This document shows positions 48,734 through 58,436 of a stretch of DNA of 64,000 nt, in pieces. Positions within the stretch are counted from its first letter, which is position 1, and every line of letters starts with the position of its first letter. Under the pieces are notes generated by a model, which was not told where the DNA came from, did not search any database, and saw only the letters and a list, made by a program, of their open reading frames with translations. Origin of the DNA: Photobacterium arenosum (lineage in GTDB: Bacteria > Pseudomonadota > Gammaproteobacteria > Enterobacterales > Vibrionaceae); contig NZ_JACYTP010000003.1 of the NCBI RefSeq assembly GCF_014841115.1, forward strand, positions 310,001-374,000. The letters are read 5' to 3'. A program made the position numbers and the translations under genes.

Positions 48734-48945
48734 GTGCTGGACTGGCAATCTCCACTCTGGCGGTTGGTTGGGGTTGCCATATTGATAGGGGTGATCGTTG
48801 GTTTGCAGCATGACTGGCTAACCAGTAATCAACAAGAAGGGCAGCGTGCATTCGGACCTGTTCATTGGCCGGCTTTCTGCGAGGGCTGATTGGTCATCAG
48901 GCGGGCATTTATTCGGCTGTTGATCTGAACATTACTGACTCTTAG
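48734..48945 (+). pseudogene. Small reading frames between pyrF and sapF, possibly a decayed gene
   Basis: In the 340-base gap, GTG 48734 opens a 51-codon frame beginning LDWQSPLWRLVGVAILIG, then VIVGLQHDWLTSN, a plausible single-span membrane protein, ending at TGA 48889. A second frame continues with SLAGFLRGLIGHQAGIYSAV then DLNITDS and stops at 48945, one base before the sapF stop. The two look like one interrupted coding sequence. No family is recognised, and the ribosome binding site (GAGAG) is weak. It could also be a chance open frame. Confidence 0.3.
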
Positions 48946-49770
48946 TTAAACATGAATCTTCGCTGAGCGGCTGCTGGTCCGGGTGCTGCGATCGTGCGAC
49001 GGCGCCGTAAAGTGACTGTCCAGCAGCTTCTGAGTCAACGGGTGCTGTGGCGCACTGAACACCTCCTGCGTTGCACCCTGTTCCACTACTTCTCCTTTTT
49101 GCATCACCATCAGCTTATCGCTGAAATGCTTAATCACGCCCATATGCTGAGAAACATAGATGTACGACAGCCCCATTTCCTGCTGGAGATCGAGCAGCAG
49201 GTTAATGATCTGAGAGCGTACTGACATGTCCAGCCCATTGAGTGCTTCGTCTGCCACGATAATACAAGGCTGCAGAATCAGCGCGCGAGCCAGTGATACC
49301 CGCTGTTTCTGACCGGTTGCCAGCATTTGCGGGTAGAAATAGGCATGTTCCGGCAGCAAGCCGACGCGCAGCAAAGTGGCCTTGATACGGTTCTCACGCT
49401 CCTGCGGCGTCATGCTGGTATTTCGTTTCAGTGGCCCTTCCAGGAGCTGACCAATTTGAATCCTTGGATTCAGCGAGGTATTCGGATCCTGAAATATCAT
49501 GCGAATCAGCTTACAGCGGGTTTTGTAATCCTCGAAAGCCAATGGCTCGTCGTTGACCCTGATTTCACCACCCGAGGGGTCGACAACGCCTGCCAGCATC
49601 TTAGCCAGAGTCGATTTACCTGAACCATTTTCACCGATCAGAGCCAGGGTTTCACCCACCTCCAGGTTGAAAGATACCGGTTTGACAGCTTCTGAGCTGC
49701 GGCGGCGGAAAAAGCCGGAACGGTGGTGGTATTCTTTTCTCAGGTCAGTCACTTCCAATAGGGCACTCAT
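48946..49770 (-). CDS. sapF: Peptide ABC transporter ATP-binding protein SapF
   Basis: Second ATPase of the Sap transporter, associated with antimicrobial peptide resistance, haem/peptide uptake and potassium transport. 274 residues. Walker [10 protein letters not shown], Walker [13 protein letters not shown]. The signature motif is ATGQKQR instead of SGGQ, as E. coli SapF has APGQKQR. The C-terminal tail is Ser/Arg-rich. It is the last gene of sapABCDF and overlaps sapD by 4 bases. Confidence 0.92.
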   Translation of the reverse strand: MSALLEVTDLRKEYHHRSGFFRRRSSEAVKPVSFNLEVGETLALIGENGSGKSTLAKMLAGVVDPSGGEIRVNDEPLAFEDYKTRCKLIRMIFQDPNTSLNPRIQIGQLLEGPLKRNTSMTPQERENRIKATLLRVGLLPEHAYFYPQMLATGQKQRVSLARALILQPCIIVADEALNGLDMSVRSQIINLLLDLQQEMGLSYIYVSQHMGVIKHFSDKLMVMQKGEVVEQGATQEVFSAPQHPLTQKLLDSHFTAPSHDRSTRTSSRSAKIHV

Positions 49771-50765
49771 GATTTAGGCTCCGGCATATTCAGCGGGAAA
49801 TGGCAGCTGTATTTATGGTTTTTGACTTTCTTGCGCTTAGGGATTTCCACACACTTACGCTGTGCATAGGGGCAGCGCGGTCCCAGCCGGCAACCGATAG
49901 GCAAATGCTGCAACGGTGGAATCGAGCCGGGCAGCGTGGTGAGTTTACTCTTATGCGGAATATCCTGGCTGAAATCCGGCATGGCCTGCAGCAAGGCGAT
50001 CGTATAAGGGTGGTGCGGCGTGGTCAGTAACTGTTTACGGCTGCCGGATTCAACCGCCTGTCCGCAGTACATCACTGTGATCCGGTCGGCCCACTGGGTG
50101 ACCGTTGTCAGGTCGTGGCTGACCAGCAGTATAGTGGTGTTATTGAGCTGGTTCATCCGGCTCAGTAAACGGAAAATCTGCGCCTGTGTGATGGGGTCCA
50201 GATCGTTGGTGGGCTCATCGGCAATCAATAACCGTGGCCGGTTGGCAATGGCCATCGCTATCATGATTTTCTGGCACTCACCGTCAGTCAACTGATAGGG
50301 ATAACTGCTCATAACGCGTTTATGGTCTTTTATGCCGACCTTGTGCAGCAGGGCTATCGCCTGTTTCTGACGCCAGTGGAAGCGCTGCCAGAAGGTACCA
50401 TTGAAAGAGCTGCGCGGAATGGCTTCTTCCAACTGCTGGCCCACATGCTCAGAGGGATCAAGGCAGGAAGAGGGTTCCTGAAAGATCATCGCAATTTCGC
50501 GGCCCACCACTTTGCGGCGTTCGCGCGGAGACAGTGCCTGAAGATCAATATCGCCAAGGCGTAAGCGGTCGGCACTGACCCGCCAGTTGTCTTTAGTGAC
50601 ACCGGCGATAGCCTTCGCGACCAGACTCTTACCTGACCCTGACTCGCCAACCAGTCCGCGAATTTCACCTTCATTCAGTGTCAGGCTCATGCGCTCAACG
50701 GCTTTGACCATGCCCTGAGGCGTTTCAATTTCAATGGTGAGGTTTCGTATATCGAGCAGTGGCAT
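49767..50765 (-). CDS. sapD: Peptide ABC transporter ATP-binding protein SapD
   Basis: 332 residues. Walker [15 protein letters not shown], Walker [13 protein letters not shown], signature TDGECQK (again not SGGQ, as in E. coli SapD). The oligopeptide-family C-terminal extension carries the Cys-rich [15 protein letters not shown] motif, likely an iron-sulfur or metal site. In E. coli, SapD also supports Trk potassium uptake. It starts at TGATG overlapping the sapC stop and overlaps sapF at its end. Confidence 0.93.
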   Translation of the reverse strand: MPLLDIRNLTIEIETPQGMVKAVERMSLTLNEGEIRGLVGESGSGKSLVAKAIAGVTKDNWRVSADRLRLGDIDLQALSPRERRKVVGREIAMIFQEPSSCLDPSEHVGQQLEEAIPRSSFNGTFWQRFHWRQKQAIALLHKVGIKDHKRVMSSYPYQLTDGECQKIMIAMAIANRPRLLIADEPTNDLDPITQAQIFRLLSRMNQLNNTTILLVSHDLTTVTQWADRITVMYCGQAVESGSRKQLLTTPHHPYTIALLQAMPDFSQDIPHKSKLTTLPGSIPPLQHLPIGCRLGPRCPYAQRKCVEIPKRKKVKNHKYSCHFPLNMPEPKS

Positions 50766-51652
50766 CAGTCGACTCCTGCATTAATTGCCTGACGGAGACC
50801 TTCTCCTACTAAGTTTACCACTAAGATGCTGAAGGTGATGGCCAGGCCGGGCAGGGTCACTGTCCAGGGTGCCAGATAGATCAATTCGATGGAATCACCC
50901 AGCATGGCGCCCCATTCCGGTGACGGAGACTGTGCCCCCAGCCCCAGAAAGCCCAGCGCCGCGATATCTATCATGGCGATAGAGATCGCCCGGGTCAGCT
51001 CGCTGATAATAACGGGCTGAATATTTGGCAAAACAGAGTAGTACAGCAAGTAGAAACTGTTCGCACCGTCTAGCCGCGCTGCAATGATGTACTCTTTTTC
51101 CATCTCATCGTGGACAGCAGAGTATATCGCACGGATAAAACGCGGGATCAGCGCCAGCCAGATTGCCAGCAGAATACTGGTCATGCCGGTACCCATGTAG
51201 GCAATGATGATAATGGCAAGCAGCAGCGACGGTATCGACAACACAGTATCCAGTACGTGGTTAAGGATACTGGACTTCAGCCCGCGAGTCATACCTGCCA
51301 GTACGCCTATGATTATGCCCAGGATCGCCGAAGCCAGTGCCACAAGCAGCGCGTAGCCAAAGGTCAGCTGGCTTCCCAGCAGAATTCGGGTGAAGAGATC
51401 GCGGCCCAGATCATCAGTACCGAAGAAAAATTCCACATGTCCACTGGCGTCCCAGGAAGGGGGCATCAGAAACTCGCCCACTTGCTCTCCCGGCCCGTAG
51501 GCAACCATTAACGGGGCGAAGATTGTTATCAGCAGCAGGAAGCCAAGGCACCACAATCCAAACACCGCCAGAGAATTGGCCTGATAATTTTGCCAGGCCC
51601 GTTCCCATTGCGTCGGAATCTTATGTTCCTGATATATATTATTTGATGGCAT
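50765..51652 (-). CDS. sapC: Peptide ABC transporter permease SapC
   Basis: 295-residue inner-membrane permease of the DppC/OppC type. N-terminal cytoplasmic region, membrane segment [19 protein letters not shown], then the [24 protein letters not shown] segment and the EAA loop [23 protein letters not shown]. It overlaps sapB by 14 bases, and its stop touches the sapD start. Confidence 0.93.
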   Translation of the reverse strand: MPSNNIYQEHKIPTQWERAWQNYQANSLAVFGLWCLGFLLLITIFAPLMVAYGPGEQVGEFLMPPSWDASGHVEFFFGTDDLGRDLFTRILLGSQLTFGYALLVALASAILGIIIGVLAGMTRGLKSSILNHVLDTVLSIPSLLLAIIIIAYMGTGMTSILLAIWLALIPRFIRAIYSAVHDEMEKEYIIAARLDGANSFYLLYYSVLPNIQPVIISELTRAISIAMIDIAALGFLGLGAQSPSPEWGAMLGDSIELIYLAPWTVTLPGLAITFSILVVNLVGEGLRQAINAGVD

Positions 51653-52601
51653 ACCATTCCTTACGGGTCAGTGGGTTCACCATAGCGCCCGCCAGGTCAG
51701 AAAGAATGTTCGCGAACAGAATGAATCCACCGACAGTAATCACACCGGCCTGAATAGCTACATAGTTTTGTGTGGCAATGGCGTCCAGCAACCAGCGGCC
51801 TATACCGGGCCAGTTGAAAATGGACTCTGTTAGCATGGCGAAGGTCATCATGGTTGAAAACTGCATCCCCAGTTTGGGGATAATTGGCGGAATGGCATTT
51901 TTCAGGGCATGCCGGATGATGATCTCCCACATTGACAACCCTTTGGTTTGCGCAACCCTAATGAAGTTTTGCTGCATGACATCGGCAACAGAAGCACGGG
52001 TCAGACGTATCACTTCGGTCGTTGGTGCTATGGCCAGCACTAATGTCGGTAATACCAGATGGCGGATGACATCGATCAGTGCGGCTGAACGATAGCTCAC
52101 GTCAGACAGAAACACATCGATCAGGGCAAAACCTGTCACGGAATCAATCTGGTAGAGCAAGTTATAGCGCCCGGCAACAGGCAGCCAGCCAAGCTTGAGC
52201 GAAAACAGCATAATAAACAGCATGGCCAGCCAGAATAACGGCAGGGAATAACCCACCAGTGTCAGGGATGAAATGCAGGTATCCACCCAACGGCCACGCT
52301 TGACGCCTGCCAGTGTGCCAAGCGGGATGCCAACAATCAGCGACAGAATAAAGGCGAAAAAGCACAGCTCCAGTGTGGCAGGGAACACCTGGAGAATCTC
52401 TGACAGAATAGGTTGCCCTTCCTGATTCAGCCCGAGGTTACCCACCATCAGGTTATCGAGATACAGCAGCCAGCCGGGCCAAAATTCGTGAAGATTCCAG
52501 TAGCTGGACGGCTCAATACGTAAAATGCTGTAGCCGATCAAGGTGAGTATGAACAGGGTGATCAGAAACAGATTCAATCGGCGAATGGTATAGATAAACA
52601 T
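51639..52601 (-). CDS. sapB: Peptide ABC transporter permease SapB
   Basis: 320-residue inner-membrane permease of the DppB/OppB type with about six spans: first LFLITLFILTLIGYSILRI, then the EAA loop VAQTKGLSMWEIIIRHALKNA. It lies 3 bases after sapA and overlaps sapC. Confidence 0.93.
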   Translation of the reverse strand: MFIYTIRRLNLFLITLFILTLIGYSILRIEPSSYWNLHEFWPGWLLYLDNLMVGNLGLNQEGQPILSEILQVFPATLELCFFAFILSLIVGIPLGTLAGVKRGRWVDTCISSLTLVGYSLPLFWLAMLFIMLFSLKLGWLPVAGRYNLLYQIDSVTGFALIDVFLSDVSYRSAALIDVIRHLVLPTLVLAIAPTTEVIRLTRASVADVMQQNFIRVAQTKGLSMWEIIIRHALKNAIPPIIPKLGMQFSTMMTFAMLTESIFNWPGIGRWLLDAIATQNYVAIQAGVITVGGFILFANILSDLAGAMVNPLTRKEWYAIK

Positions 52602-52604
52602 CAG

Positions 52605-54224
52605 TTATTCGCTCCGGTACACATTAGAGAATGAGCGAGTACCGAACGGACTCAGATGCAGCCCGTGCAGAGATTTATGGTGGATCTGATAATGAATACC
52701 GTGCGCCAGCGGAATAATCGGCACTTCGTCGCGTAATATTCCCTGAGCATATTGGTAGTAGTCCATGCGTTGATCCAGCTTAGTGGTGCGTGACGCCAGT
52801 TCCAGCAGGTTATCAAACTGAAGGTTGCACCAGTTAGCGACATTCAGGCCAGCTTGCTTGGCGCTGCACGACAGCAGCGGGCGCAGGAAGTTATCCGGAT
52901 CGCCATTATCCGCCACCCAGCCAGTCAGGGTCAGATCTATGCCTTTCTGGGCCACCGAACCTGGCCGGAGCGGTCTGTCCTGTAACAGTAAGGTGACATC
53001 AACCCCCACTGCCCGTAAGTCAGCCTGGATTAACTCGGCCGTTTTGCGCGGGCTGGGGTTGTAAGGCCTGGGTTCCATTGGAACGGCAAGGATCAGGTGC
53101 AGGTTATTACTGTAGCCAGCCTCTTTCAGCAATGCCATGGCTGTGTCCGGGTCATAATTGACGTCTGTCAGATGAGCATCATGTGCCCAGGACATGGGTG
53201 GCAGCAATGTTTTGGCCTTGGTACCCGTGCCGTAGTAGACAGAATCAAGCAGGTTCTCACGGTTAATGGCCAGATTGAGCGCCTGACGTACCCGAACATC
53301 CTGCAAAGCGGGGATATTATTATTGATGGCCAGAAAAGCAACGTTCATGGCTGTCTGGGCAATCAGTTCGAAGTCCGGGTTATTTTTAATCACAGGTAAC
53401 TGACTGGCAACCGGCGAGGAGAGAACATCACACTCATGATTGAGAAGCTTGGCCAGTGATCCTGTGCCGCGAGACGAAATATCAAACACCACCTGATTCA
53501 TGAAAGGCGCACCACGCCAGTAAAAAGCATTACGTTTCAGCCGGATCAAATCATGCGGATGATATTCAGCCAGATAGAATGGGCCAGTGCCTACCGGTTT
53601 GGTATCAATGTAGTCAGGATGGCCTTCACGCAGCAGCTGATCAGCGTATTCTGCTGAATGAATGGCCGCATACGAACTCGACAGGGTAGATAAAAAGGCA
53701 TTGTCAGGCCGGGTGAGAGTGAATCTCACTGTGCTGGTATCAAGGCTATCTATACTGTCAATCAGCTGGCCGAATGACTGACTTTCGAACCAGGGATAAT
53801 GACCGCCAGAGACAGAATGATAAGGGTGCTTGGGGTCGATTACCCGCTTAAAGCTGAATACCACGTCTTCGGCATTAAAGTGCCTGGAAGGTGCAAAATT
53901 TGCGGTCTGCTGAAAGCGCACATCTTTTCTGAGAGTGAAGGTGTACTCCAGACCGTCCTCACTGACGCTCCAGCTGCTGGCAAGCGCAGGTTGCGGCAGA
54001 TGACTGATAGGATCAAGCTGGAGCAGACGGTCAAAAACCTGAGCGGCCAGACTGTCTGCGGTATGTCCGCCATCGGTTAACTGCGGGTTAAAGGTCCAGG
54101 GTGTATCCTGACCACAATAAATAAACCCCCATTGGCGTATGGTGTTATCGTGTTGTGGCTGTGAACAGGCCGTCAAACCCAGCAATCCGGCACAGGTGAG
54201 CAGCAATCGGAAACAGGCGTTCAT
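52605..54224 (-). CDS. sapA: Peptide ABC transporter substrate-binding protein SapA, predicted lipoprotein
   Basis: 539-residue family-5 solute-binding protein. The N-terminus has a signal sequence with a lipobox, LLGLTAC at residues 14-20, so it should be acylated and membrane-anchored; E. coli SapA has an ordinary signal peptide instead. The domain sequence FTLRKDVRFQQTANFAPSRH, GTGPFYLAEYH and GWVADNGDPDNFLRPLLSC matches SapA. First gene of sapABCDF; its upstream 121 bases before pspF contain an AAGTGG/CCACTT inverted repeat near 54261-54281 but no clear promoter. Confidence 0.91.
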   Translation of the reverse strand: MNACFRLLLTCAGLLGLTACSQPQHDNTIRQWGFIYCGQDTPWTFNPQLTDGGHTADSLAAQVFDRLLQLDPISHLPQPALASSWSVSEDGLEYTFTLRKDVRFQQTANFAPSRHFNAEDVVFSFKRVIDPKHPYHSVSGGHYPWFESQSFGQLIDSIDSLDTSTVRFTLTRPDNAFLSTLSSSYAAIHSAEYADQLLREGHPDYIDTKPVGTGPFYLAEYHPHDLIRLKRNAFYWRGAPFMNQVVFDISSRGTGSLAKLLNHECDVLSSPVASQLPVIKNNPDFELIAQTAMNVAFLAINNNIPALQDVRVRQALNLAINRENLLDSVYYGTGTKAKTLLPPMSWAHDAHLTDVNYDPDTAMALLKEAGYSNNLHLILAVPMEPRPYNPSPRKTAELIQADLRAVGVDVTLLLQDRPLRPGSVAQKGIDLTLTGWVADNGDPDNFLRPLLSCSAKQAGLNVANWCNLQFDNLLELASRTTKLDQRMDYYQYAQGILRDEVPIIPLAHGIHYQIHHKSLHGLHLSPFGTRSFSNVYRSE

Positions 54225-54345
54225 AACAACGCTCTTATCTAAATGGTGTCGAGAAAAAACAAGTGGCTAAATTTACCACTTTCCGTGCCAAGCACCAAGG
54301 TATCTCCTTCAATATCCAGTGTGTTTTTATCCGAAGGTCCTTTTT

Positions 54346-55368
54346 CTATTCTTCCAGATTACTGCCCACCATATTATGTTTACGCAGTAAGCCCCTGAGT
54401 TGATGGTAGCTTAATCCCAACAGTTGTGCGCCTTTTCGCTGGTTGTACTTGGCTTGCGCCAGAGCATGGTTAATTAACGCAATTTCCTGTTCGGTCTGAT
54501 ACTGGCGTAAATCCAGCGGTAACACAGGCAGAGCATTAACGGACTGAGTACTGTTTTCTGAGTCGTTGTTTTCTTGATCAGAGTCATTAGCTGACCAGGG
54601 TGACTGAAACGGGTCCAGTACAATATCCTGTATTGGAAGATCCTCATTTGACTGGCGGAACACGGAACGCTCTACGGTATTTTTCAACTCTCTGACGTTA
54701 CCGGGCCATTGGTAAGCCAGTAAAGTGCGCTGGGCTTGCTGACTGAATCCGGCAAAGTAGCTGAATCCCATTTCCCGGCACATGCGCACGGCATAGTATT
54801 CAGCCAGTGGCAGAATGTCTTCCTGGCGTTCACGAAGTGGCGGAAGATGTATGATATCGAAGGCGAGTCTGTCCAACAGATCCGCTCTGAATTGGCCGGC
54901 TTCGGCCATCGCCGGCAGATCGGCATTGGTGGCACAAATCAAACGGACATTTGCCTGGCAGGTTTTGCTTCCTCCCACCCGTTCGTATTCCCCGTATTCA
55001 ATGACACGGAGCAGTTTTTCCTGAATGCCCATCGGAGAAGTGGCCAGCTCATCCAGAAACAGCGTTCCTCCTTCCGCCCGCTCGAACCTGCCCTGATGGC
55101 GGCCTTTGGCGCCGGTAAAGGAGCCGGCTTCATGGCCGAATAATTCAGAGTCAATGATGCCGTCACTCAGTGCGGCACAGTTTAACGATACCAGAGGCTG
55201 ATCCCAGCGCTTTGATAAATAGTGGATACGCTGGGCAATCAGCTCTTTGCCTGTCCCGCGTTCACCAAGAATCAGTAAAGGGCGTTCAAGCGGAGCCAGA
55301 CGGGATGCATGATCCAGGGCTGCCAGAAAGGGTTCAGATTCACCGATCAGATTGTCTGTTTTTTGCAT
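54346..55368 (-). CDS. pspF: Psp operon transcriptional activator (sigma-54 enhancer-binding protein)
   Basis: Activates the psp promoter with sigma-54; inhibited by PspA. 340 residues. It has no N-terminal receiver domain, as in the family. Walker A GERGTGKE, the sigma-54 contact loop GSFTGA (canonical GAFTGA with Ala to Ser), Walker B GGTLFLDELA and the arginine-finger region RADLLDRLAF. C-terminal Fis-type helix-turn-helix QRKGAQLLGLSYHQLRGLLRKH. ATG 55368 matches the E. coli start; the longer frame to 55476 is rejected. Divergent from pspABC and adjacent to sap, as in E. coli. Confidence 0.94.
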   Translation of the reverse strand: MQKTDNLIGESEPFLAALDHASRLAPLERPLLILGERGTGKELIAQRIHYLSKRWDQPLVSLNCAALSDGIIDSELFGHEAGSFTGAKGRHQGRFERAEGGTLFLDELATSPMGIQEKLLRVIEYGEYERVGGSKTCQANVRLICATNADLPAMAEAGQFRADLLDRLAFDIIHLPPLRERQEDILPLAEYYAVRMCREMGFSYFAGFSQQAQRTLLAYQWPGNVRELKNTVERSVFRQSNEDLPIQDIVLDPFQSPWSANDSDQENNDSENSTQSVNALPVLPLDLRQYQTEQEIALINHALAQAKYNQRKGAQLLGLSYHQLRGLLRKHNMVGSNLEE

Positions 55369-55444
55369 CAGGTTATCCGTTACTGTGTAGAAAATGAATA
55401 TATGCCCAACTGGCGAGAGGTTGCCGGGAGGCACAATACTGGTG

Positions 55445-55468
55445 TGGTGAATTTCACCAACTCTTGGT
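55445..55468. promoter_or_regulatory. Overlapping palindromes, candidate PspF enhancer sites
   Basis: TGGTGAA-T-TTCACCA (55445-55459) overlaps ACCAA-CTC-TTGGT (55456-55468), about 75-100 bases upstream of the sigma-54 promoter. GTGTAAACAC adjoins. PspF in E. coli binds upstream sites in the pspF-pspA gap at similar distance, and these also lie over the pspF start region, allowing autoregulation. Confidence 0.5.
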
Positions 55469-55543
55469 GTAAACACTCATAAGATAGCAGCGAGAATCTG
55501 TATCTGCAAAGGTAAATGTCTGAAATTACGGCTTTTTAAAAGT

Positions 55544-55559
55544 TGGCACGGCTCTTGTA
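55544..55559 (+). promoter_or_regulatory. Sigma-54 promoter of pspABC
   Basis: TGGCACG-GCTC-TTGTA closely matches the -24/-12 consensus TGGCACG-N4-TTGCA, with one substitution in the -12 element. It lies about 95 bases before pspA and faces the psp operon. Confidence 0.85.
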
Positions 55560-55654
55560 ATAAGAGTTACAGGCAGATTGCTATCTGGTGAAATGACATA
55601 TCACAATGCTTGCAACCCGACATGTGTGGTTGCAGCGATGAAAGGAGAGACATA

Positions 55655-56320
55655 ATGGGTATTTTTTCTCGTTTTGCGGACATTGTAAACGCCAACGTGA
55701 ATTCGCTGTTGGACAAAGCTGAAGATCCGCAAAAAATGATCCGCCTGATCATTCAGGAAATGGAAGACACGCTGGTGGAAGTCCGTACTTCTTCGGCCAA
55801 AGCGATGGCAGATAAAAAAGAGCTGTATCGTCGTATTAACAGTCTGCAATCACAGTCTGAAGACTGGCAGAACAAAGCTACACTGGCACTGCAGAAGAGC
55901 CGTGAAGATCTGGCACGCGCTGCGCTGATTGAAAAACAGAAAATCAGCGATGTGGTACTGACGCTGCAGGAAGAATATAAGCTGGTGGAAGAAACCATCG
56001 AAAAGCTGGCAACAGAAGTGGCTGAACTGGAGCGTAAGCTGCAGGAAACCCGCGCCCGTCAGCAAAGCCTGGTGGTGCGTCATCAGGCTGCAGATAATCG
56101 TCGTGAAGTCCGCCGCCAGCTTGATACCGGTAAAGTGGAAGAAGCCTTGTCTAAATTCGAGCAGTACGAACGCCGCATTGATGAAATGGAAGCAGAAGCT
56201 GACAGCTATAATATAGGCCGGGGCAAAAGCCTGGAGCAGGAATTTGCAGACCTGCAGGCGCAGGATGACATTGAAAAAGAGCTGGAACGCCTGAAAGCGG
56301 GCATGAAAGACAAAGAATAA
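55655..56320 (+). CDS. pspA: Phage shock protein A
   Basis: Peripheral inner-membrane ESCRT-III/Vipp1-related coiled-coil protein that protects membrane integrity and inhibits PspF. 221 residues. The amphipathic N-terminus is [20 protein letters not shown], followed by [21 protein letters not shown] and long coiled coils to the C-terminus ([17 protein letters not shown]). ATG 55655 has AAGGAGA six bases ahead; the upstream in-frame codons are not used in the family. Confidence 0.96.
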   Translation: MGIFSRFADIVNANVNSLLDKAEDPQKMIRLIIQEMEDTLVEVRTSSAKAMADKKELYRRINSLQSQSEDWQNKATLALQKSREDLARAALIEKQKISDVVLTLQEEYKLVEETIEKLATEVAELERKLQETRARQQSLVVRHQAADNRREVRRQLDTGKVEEALSKFEQYERRIDEMEAEADSYNIGRGKSLEQEFADLQAQDDIEKELERLKAGMKDKE

Positions 56321-56341
56321 CGTCTCAGAAGGAGAGTGTGC

Positions 56342-56572
56342 ATGTCCATGGGATTTATTGTAGGGCCGTTGATTGTCTTTCTGGTGTTTGTTGCGCCACT
56401 GTGGCTGATTTTGCATTACCGCAGTAAGCGTCAGACGGCACAGGGGCTGTCAGGTGAAGATACTGACAAATTACAAGGGCTGGTGGTCCGTGCTGAGCAA
56501 ATGCAGCAACGTATTGTGACACTGGAAAAAATACTTGATGCGGAAGCGCCACACTGGAGGCAGAAGCCATGA
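56342..56572 (+). CDS. pspB: Phage shock protein B
   Basis: 76-residue inner-membrane protein with one N-terminal span (FIVGPLIVFLVFVAPLWLIL) and a cytoplasmic leucine-zipper-like helix ending LEKILDAEAPHWRQKP. Works with PspC to relay stress to PspA-PspF. ATG 56342 follows AAGGAG. It overlaps pspC by 4 bases. Confidence 0.93.
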   Translation: MSMGFIVGPLIVFLVFVAPLWLILHYRSKRQTAQGLSGEDTDKLQGLVVRAEQMQQRIVTLEKILDAEAPHWRQKP

Positions 56573-56955
56573 CGAAAACCTTATACCGTGATCCGAAGAA
56601 CGGCAAGCTGGGCGGGGTTTGCGCCGGGATCGCCGAATACTTCGGGGTGGAGGCCTGGGTTGTCCGTATTCTGACCGTGTCTGCCTTTCTGCTGGGTATC
56701 GGGTTCTTTGTGACACTGGCTTATATCGCAGCTTGTCTGTTTCTCGACAAGATGCCGGAAGAGCGTCAGATTCAGCAGCATGCTTATAAAGAGCACACAG
56801 TGAAACAGAAACCCTGGCAGTCGGGACAGTCGCCGTCGCAGCTATTGGATAATATTGAAAATGAGTTTGATCAGATGGAAGGCAAGCTCCGCGACATGGA
56901 AGCCTATGTCACCTCATCGGCCTTCAATGTAGAAAAAGCGTTCAAACAGCTTTAA
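56569..56955 (+). CDS. pspC: Phage shock protein C
   Basis: 128-residue inner-membrane sensor/effector with the PspC domain: YRDPKNGKLGGVCAGIAEYF, then WVVRILTVSAFLLGIGFFVT. The cytoplasmic C-terminus has a coiled coil (NIENEFDQMEGKLRDMEAYV). ATG overlaps the pspB stop as ATGA. A terminator follows. Confidence 0.94.
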   Translation: MTKTLYRDPKNGKLGGVCAGIAEYFGVEAWVVRILTVSAFLLGIGFFVTLAYIAACLFLDKMPEERQIQQHAYKEHTVKQKPWQSGQSPSQLLDNIENEFDQMEGKLRDMEAYVTSSAFNVEKAFKQL

Positions 56956-56974
56956 TTTATCGGTCAAGTGTTAC

Positions 56975-57000
56975 GAAAAGCAGGCAGTGGCCTGCTTTTC
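56975..57000 (+). terminator. Intrinsic terminator after pspC
   Basis: Perfect 11-bp stem GAAAAGCAGGC/GCCTGCTTTTC with an AGTG loop; TTTTC end. ycjX may still be reached by read-through. Confidence 0.8.
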
Positions 57001-57038
57001 TGTTGCGTATCAGCCAATACCAACCAAAAGGGCAGGAT

Positions 57039-58436
57039 ATGATTCATTTGGGGCAAGAGCTCAACAAACTGGTAAACCGTGGCCTGGACAGGCATGTGCG
57101 TCTGGCGGTGACAGGATTGTCCCGAGCCGGTAAAACGGCCTTTATTACTTCGCTGGTGAATCAGCTGCAGCATGTCAGCACCAACCCGCGGCTGCCACTG
57201 TTTCCGGCCGTCAGTGACGGTCATCTGCTGGGCGCGCGCCGTGTCCCTCAGGTTGATATGCATGTACCGGCTTTTGGTTACGAAGAAGGCATGCAGGCTT
57301 TGCTGCAATCGCCCCCGCACTGGCCGGAACCGACCCGGGACGTCAGTCAGATACGTATGGCGCTGCGCTTTAAACCGCAGAAAGGCCCGTTAAAACTGCT
57401 GCAGGATACCGCCACTCTGTATCTGGATATCATTGATTATCCTGGTGAGTGGCTGCTGGATCTGCCGTTACTGGAAATGGATTACCTGGCCTGGTCAAAA
57501 CAGCAGGCTCGGTTGATGACTGGCCGCCGTCAACAGCTGGCAAGTGACTGGCTTGCTGCAGGCGAGACACTGGATCCCTTCGCGCCGGCTGACGAACAAG
57601 CATTGGCGCTTCTGGCGGCGACCTTCACCGACTATCTGTTCAAGTGTAAAGCAGAAGCCGGGTTGCACTGGGTTCAACCGGGACGTTTTGTGTTACCCGG
57701 TGAACTGGCAGGGGCACCGGTGTTGCAGTTTTTCCCGTTTATGTGGCTGGAAAAATACACCGAAGCCCAGTTAAATGAAGCGGGTGACGACACCAATATC
57801 GGCTTGCTGAAACGCCGCTACAAGTATTATCAGCAGCACGTGGTGAAAGGCTTTTACCGGGAGCACTTTTCCCGTTTCGACCGACAGATCATTCTGGTCG
57901 ATTGCCTGCAACCGCTCAATGCCGGCCGCGAATCGTTTAATGATATGCGCCATGCACTCAATCAACTGATGCAGAGTTTTCATTACGGCAGAAGCTCCTT
58001 GTTACGCCGCTTGTTTTCGCCTCGTATCGATAAAGTGCTGTTTGCGGCGACCAAGGCCGATCACATTACCCCGGAGCAACATCCGAATCTGGTCAGCCTG
58101 TTACAGCAAATGGTCAATGAAGCCTGGCAAACGGCTTCTTTTGAGGGCATTAACATGAGCTGTACCAGTCTGGCTGCCATTCAGGCCACGGAGCCGGGCT
58201 TTGTGGATCATCAGGGCAAGCAGGTGCCGGCACTGCGGGGGCACACCTTGTCAGGACAGGCACAGACAGTGTTTCCTGGCGAAGTGCCACGCAGACTGCC
58301 GGATGATGCTTTCTGGCAGGCGCAGGGGTTTGACTTTGTCAGTTTCCGTCCGCTGCCACAACAAAGCGATGAGCCCTTGCCGCACATTCGTATGGATAAA
58401 ACATTGGCGTTTTTGCTGGGAGATAAACTGCGATGA
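57039..58436 (+). CDS. ycjX: YcjX-like GTPase-type protein (DUF463)
   Basis: 465-residue cytoplasmic P-loop protein, exactly the E. coli length. Walker A/G1 is GLSRAGKTAF, with DIIDYPGEWLLDLPLLEMDYL (G3-like) and VLFAATKADHITP (TKAD, G4). It belongs to the Psp regulon in E. coli, where ycjXF lies downstream of the psp operon, and structures of relatives are stress-associated; its function is unknown. ATG 57039 is chosen over TTG 57003 by AAGGG spacing and family length. It overlaps ycjF by 4 bases. Confidence 0.92.
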   Translation: MIHLGQELNKLVNRGLDRHVRLAVTGLSRAGKTAFITSLVNQLQHVSTNPRLPLFPAVSDGHLLGARRVPQVDMHVPAFGYEEGMQALLQSPPHWPEPTRDVSQIRMALRFKPQKGPLKLLQDTATLYLDIIDYPGEWLLDLPLLEMDYLAWSKQQARLMTGRRQQLASDWLAAGETLDPFAPADEQALALLAATFTDYLFKCKAEAGLHWVQPGRFVLPGELAGAPVLQFFPFMWLEKYTEAQLNEAGDDTNIGLLKRRYKYYQQHVVKGFYREHFSRFDRQIILVDCLQPLNAGRESFNDMRHALNQLMQSFHYGRSSLLRRLFSPRIDKVLFAATKADHITPEQHPNLVSLLQQMVNEAWQTASFEGINMSCTSLAAIQATEPGFVDHQGKQVPALRGHTLSGQAQTVFPGEVPRRLPDDAFWQAQGFDFVSFRPLPQQSDEPLPHIRMDKTLAFLLGDKLR

